From DATFGK01 sp046712825 (lineage in GTDB: Bacteria > Actinomycetota > AC-67), in contig JBKKCR010000216.1 in the NCBI GenBank assembly GCA_046712825.1, forward strand, positions 1-15,454: DNA of 15,454 nucleotides, read 5' to 3'. The notes beneath the pieces were generated by a model, which saw only the letters and a program-made list of their open reading frames with translations, was not told the DNA's origin and did no database searches. The position numbers were made by a program, and so were the translations under genes. Every line of letters starts with the position of its first letter. Positions within the stretch are counted from its first letter, which is position 1. Below are positions 13,597 through 15,454 of the stretch, in pieces.

Positions 13597-15171
13597 TTAC
13601 CCGGTGAGCGCGCTCAGAGCCCGCCGCTCGATCTTGCCGGTCGACGTCTTCGGGAGCGCGTCTCGAAACTCGACCATGTCGGGAACCATATATGGAGGGA
13701 TCCGCTGGCCCAGGAACTGGACCAGGTCGGATCGGCTCAAACCGTTGCGAACGACGACGAACGCCTTGAGGCGGTTCGTCACGAGCTCGTCGGGCACGGC
13801 GACCACGGCGCACTCGACGACGTCGGGGTGCGCGTAGATAGCCGTCTCCACGTCGCCGAGCTCGATCCGATACCCGCGGCTCTTGATCTGGTTGTCGCGC
13901 CGGCCGAGGAACCGGTAGTTGCCGTCGGCGTCCTCTTGGACGAGGTCTCCCGTTTTGTAGATCGGGTCCGTGAGCGGGCCGCCGAACGGGTTGGCGATCA
14001 GACCCTTCGCCGTCCGTTCCGCGTCGCCCCAGTAGCCTTGCATGACGGTGGAGCCGCGAACCCAGAGCTCGCCGACCTCGCCTGGCTGGACGATCATGCG
14101 GTCCTCGCCGACGACGTAGCACTCGACGTTGGGGATCCCCTTACCGATCGGGATCGGCTCGTCACGCTCAGGGTCGAGCTTCGGCACCTCGTACCAGGTG
14201 CACACGTTCGTCTCCGTCGGACCGTACAGGTTCGCGAAGCGCACGTTTGGAAGCAATCCCATCAGCTGGCGAAGGTACTTCGTCGGGAACACCTCGCCGG
14301 CGAACAGCAGCGTGCGCAGCGTCGGCAGGTCCCCGGTCTTCAGACCGCCGCGCATCGTGAGCATGCTGAGGATCGACGGCACCGAGTACCAGATGCTGAT
14401 GCGTTTGGATTCGATGAAGCGCACGACCTCACGCGGGAAGACCGAGGTCTCCGGCGGAACGAGCACGACGGTCGCGCCGGCCTCGGCCGCGGCGTAGAGG
14501 TCGAACACCGAGAGATCGAAATGCAGCGGCGCGTGGCTGGAGAGCCGGTCCTCCGGCGTGATTCCGAACTCGTCGACCGTCCAGTTCACGAACGCGAGCG
14601 CGTTCAGATGGGAAAGCATCACGCCCTTCGGATCCCCCGTGGAACCGGAGGTGTAGAGGATGTACGCCAGGTCGTGATGCACCTGAGCAACTTCGGGCGA
14701 AGCGGTCGGGAATCCGTCGACATCGGATCCCGCCCACGAGGCGATCGACGACGGCGCCCCGTCGGGCACCATCTCCGCGTTGAGCACCACCAGATGCTCG
14801 AGCGGCGCTCCCTCGGCGACGAGCGCTTCCCACTGGCTCGCCTTCTCGACACCGGAGACCAGATGGGTCATGCCGGCGTTCTTGGCGATGTAGGAAAGCC
14901 GCGAGACCGGCGCGCGGGGGTCGAACGGAACGTAGGCGGCTCCGGTCGACATGATCCCGTAGATCGCGATCACCGATTCCATCGACTTGTCGAGGTAGAA
15001 CCCCACGCGGTCCCCGCGGCGAACGCCGCGCGCGATCAGCAGGTTGGCGAGCTGATTCGCCCGGGCCGCGAGGTCGCGATAGGTGATCGAGCGATCGCGA
15101 TCCTCGACGGCGATCTGGTCGGGATGGCGCGCGGCCGACGATCGAAGGAGGTGGTGAAGGAGGTAGTCCAT
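13597..15171 (-). CDS. Stand-alone amino-acid adenylating enzyme (NRPS A-domain / DltA-like)
   Basis: A 524-residue ANL-superfamily enzyme that should activate a carboxylic acid as its AMP ester and load it on a carrier-protein thiol. Core motifs: A3 YTSGSTGDPKG (173-183), A4 HFDLS (217-221), A5 NLYGPTE (314-320), A7 YKTGD (405-409), A8 with RRDNQIKSRGYRIELGD (424-440), and A10 PKTSTGK (507-513) with catalytic Lys513. Asp219 sits where NRPS A-domains bind the substrate amino group, so an amino acid is more likely than a fatty acid. My hand-read pocket is D219 L220 F223 Y262 L289 A291 L315 V323 C324 K513. No carrier, condensation or thioesterase domain is attached. ATG 15171 has AAGGA (15178-15182) 6 bases upstream. 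It is the first complete gene of the train and is probably involved in decorating the glycan; that role is inference. Confidence 0.9.
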   Translation of the reverse strand: MDYLLHHLLRSSAARHPDQIAVEDRDRSITYRDLAARANQLANLLIARGVRRGDRVGFYLDKSMESVIAIYGIMSTGAAYVPFDPRAPVSRLSYIAKNAGMTHLVSGVEKASQWEALVAEGAPLEHLVVLNAEMVPDGAPSSIASWAGSDVDGFPTASPEVAQVHHDLAYILYTSGSTGDPKGVMLSHLNALAFVNWTVDEFGITPEDRLSSHAPLHFDLSVFDLYAAAEAGATVVLVPPETSVFPREVVRFIESKRISIWYSVPSILSMLTMRGGLKTGDLPTLRTLLFAGEVFPTKYLRQLMGLLPNVRFANLYGPTETNVCTWYEVPKLDPERDEPIPIGKGIPNVECYVVGEDRMIVQPGEVGELWVRGSTVMQGYWGDAERTAKGLIANPFGGPLTDPIYKTGDLVQEDADGNYRFLGRRDNQIKSRGYRIELGDVETAIYAHPDVVECAVVAVPDELVTNRLKAFVVVRNGLSRSDLVQFLGQRIPPYMVPDMVEFRDALPKTSTGKIERRALSALTG

Positions 15172-15215
15172 GACAGGTCCTTAACAGCGATGGACGGGGA
15201 GGCGCAAAGCCTCGG

Positions 15216-15454
15216 CTAAGCGAACTTGCCGATCGTGGTGACGCGTGCGTTCCACTTCGCGTTGTACGTGCCCGGCAGCTGGTCGAAGCGCCGCAGCGCG
15301 ATCGTGCCGAGCTTCGCGTCTTGCACACGGATGAGTGAAGCCGGGTCGATCTGGTTGGACAGCCAGAACTCGTTCCCTGCGAACGAGCATCCGACCACAT
15401 CGACGGTGTCTTCGTTCTTGGTGTTGTCGTCGACGAATCCGAACGCCGCCTTGT
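15216..15454 (-). CDS. Unrecognised protein, C-terminal 78 residues only
   Basis: The frame is open from the right window edge to a TAG at 15216-15218, giving 78 complete sense codons. The visible part is polar, without membrane segments, and alternates short hydrophobic and charged runs (FGFVDDNTKNEDTVDVVG, then GNEFWLSNQID, then GTYNAKWNARVTTIGKF), which suggests beta structure such as a secreted or carbohydrate-binding fold. I do not recognise a family. Codon use looks like the neighbours: G/C in nearly every third position. It ends 44 bases before the adenylating-enzyme start on the same strand, so it could belong to the same transcript. Confidence 0.6.
   Translation of the reverse strand, partial: KAAFGFVDDNTKNEDTVDVVGCSFAGNEFWLSNQIDPASLIRVQDAKLGTIALRRFDQLPGTYNAKWNARVTTIGKFA

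Larger units (their letters stand above)
2445..15171 (-). other. Probable polycistronic polysaccharide biosynthesis unit (11 genes)
   Basis: Eleven minus-strand genes follow with gaps of 37 bases or less. Four junctions overlap in ATGA or GTGA (12462-12465, 11221-11224, 8022-8025, 5264-5267), two have 1-base gaps, and one overlaps by 13 bases. No internal terminator or promoter is evident. Co-transcription is inferred from this packing. The unit probably begins near or beyond the right side of the window. Confidence 0.7.

Noticed and set aside
15199..15213. Short inverted repeat GAGGC/GCCTC just after the stop of the right-edge gene
   Set aside because: Only a 5-bp stem with no T-run on the minus strand; too weak to call a terminator between the partial gene and the adenylating enzyme.
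13042..15219. Very long open frame on the plus strand (about 725 codons) opposite the adenylating enzyme and a GT4 gene
   Set aside because: It is antisense to two genes with complete family motifs. Its translation is Arg/Val/Asp/His-rich with no recognisable domain, a common by-product of strong third-position GC bias.
1..15454. CRISPR arrays, tRNA or rRNA genes, insertion sequences and long direct repeats
   Set aside because: I saw no regularly spaced repeats, cloverleaf-like segments, transposase motifs or terminal repeats in the window. A covariance-model or repeat search could not be run.

Overview
The window is GC-rich (about two thirds by eye) and gene-dense, with GTG and TTG starts in use and strings of ATGA/GTGA gene overlaps. 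Together with a Tat-exported choice-of-anchor P protein, this suggests an uncultured member of the Actinomycetota. That assignment is inference: there is no rRNA or other marker gene here.

Almost everything belongs to one cell-surface polysaccharide locus. On the minus strand a tightly packed gene train runs from right to left, from about 15171 to 2445. In transcription order it holds: a stand-alone amino-acid adenylating enzyme, two GT4 glycosyltransferases, a GNAT acyltransferase, a multi-pass membrane protein (candidate polymerase or GT-C enzyme), a NodB-type polysaccharide deacetylase, a GT4 glycosyltransferase fused to a GNAT domain, a MraY/WecA-type sugar-phosphate transferase, a PAPS-dependent sulfotransferase, a GT2 glycosyltransferase, and an NAD-dependent UDP-sugar epimerase of WbpP/VipB type. 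The C-terminal end of an unrecognised gene lies just upstream of the train (15216 to the window edge). At the far left, also on the minus strand, is the N-terminal part of a WbpA/VipA-type UDP-sugar 6-dehydrogenase.

Between the dehydrogenase and the epimerase sits a plus-strand pair: a Tat-secreted, cysteine-rich choice-of-anchor P protein (804-1508) and an HprK-related P-loop kinase (1657-2517), separated by a strong GC-rich hairpin. The kinase gene runs head-on into the epimerase gene, and their 3' ends overlap by 73 bases.

A plausible working model is as follows. The dehydrogenase and epimerase supply a nucleotide-linked uronic acid. The MraY-like enzyme loads the first sugar phosphate on polyprenyl phosphate. 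The GT4 and GT2 enzymes extend the repeat unit. Two GNAT domains, a deacetylase, a sulfotransferase and the adenylating enzyme decorate it with acyl, sulfate and possibly aminoacyl groups. The membrane protein may polymerise or transfer it. No flippase, chain-length regulator, export channel, carrier protein or PAPS-making enzyme is visible, so the locus must continue outside the window or rely on genes elsewhere.
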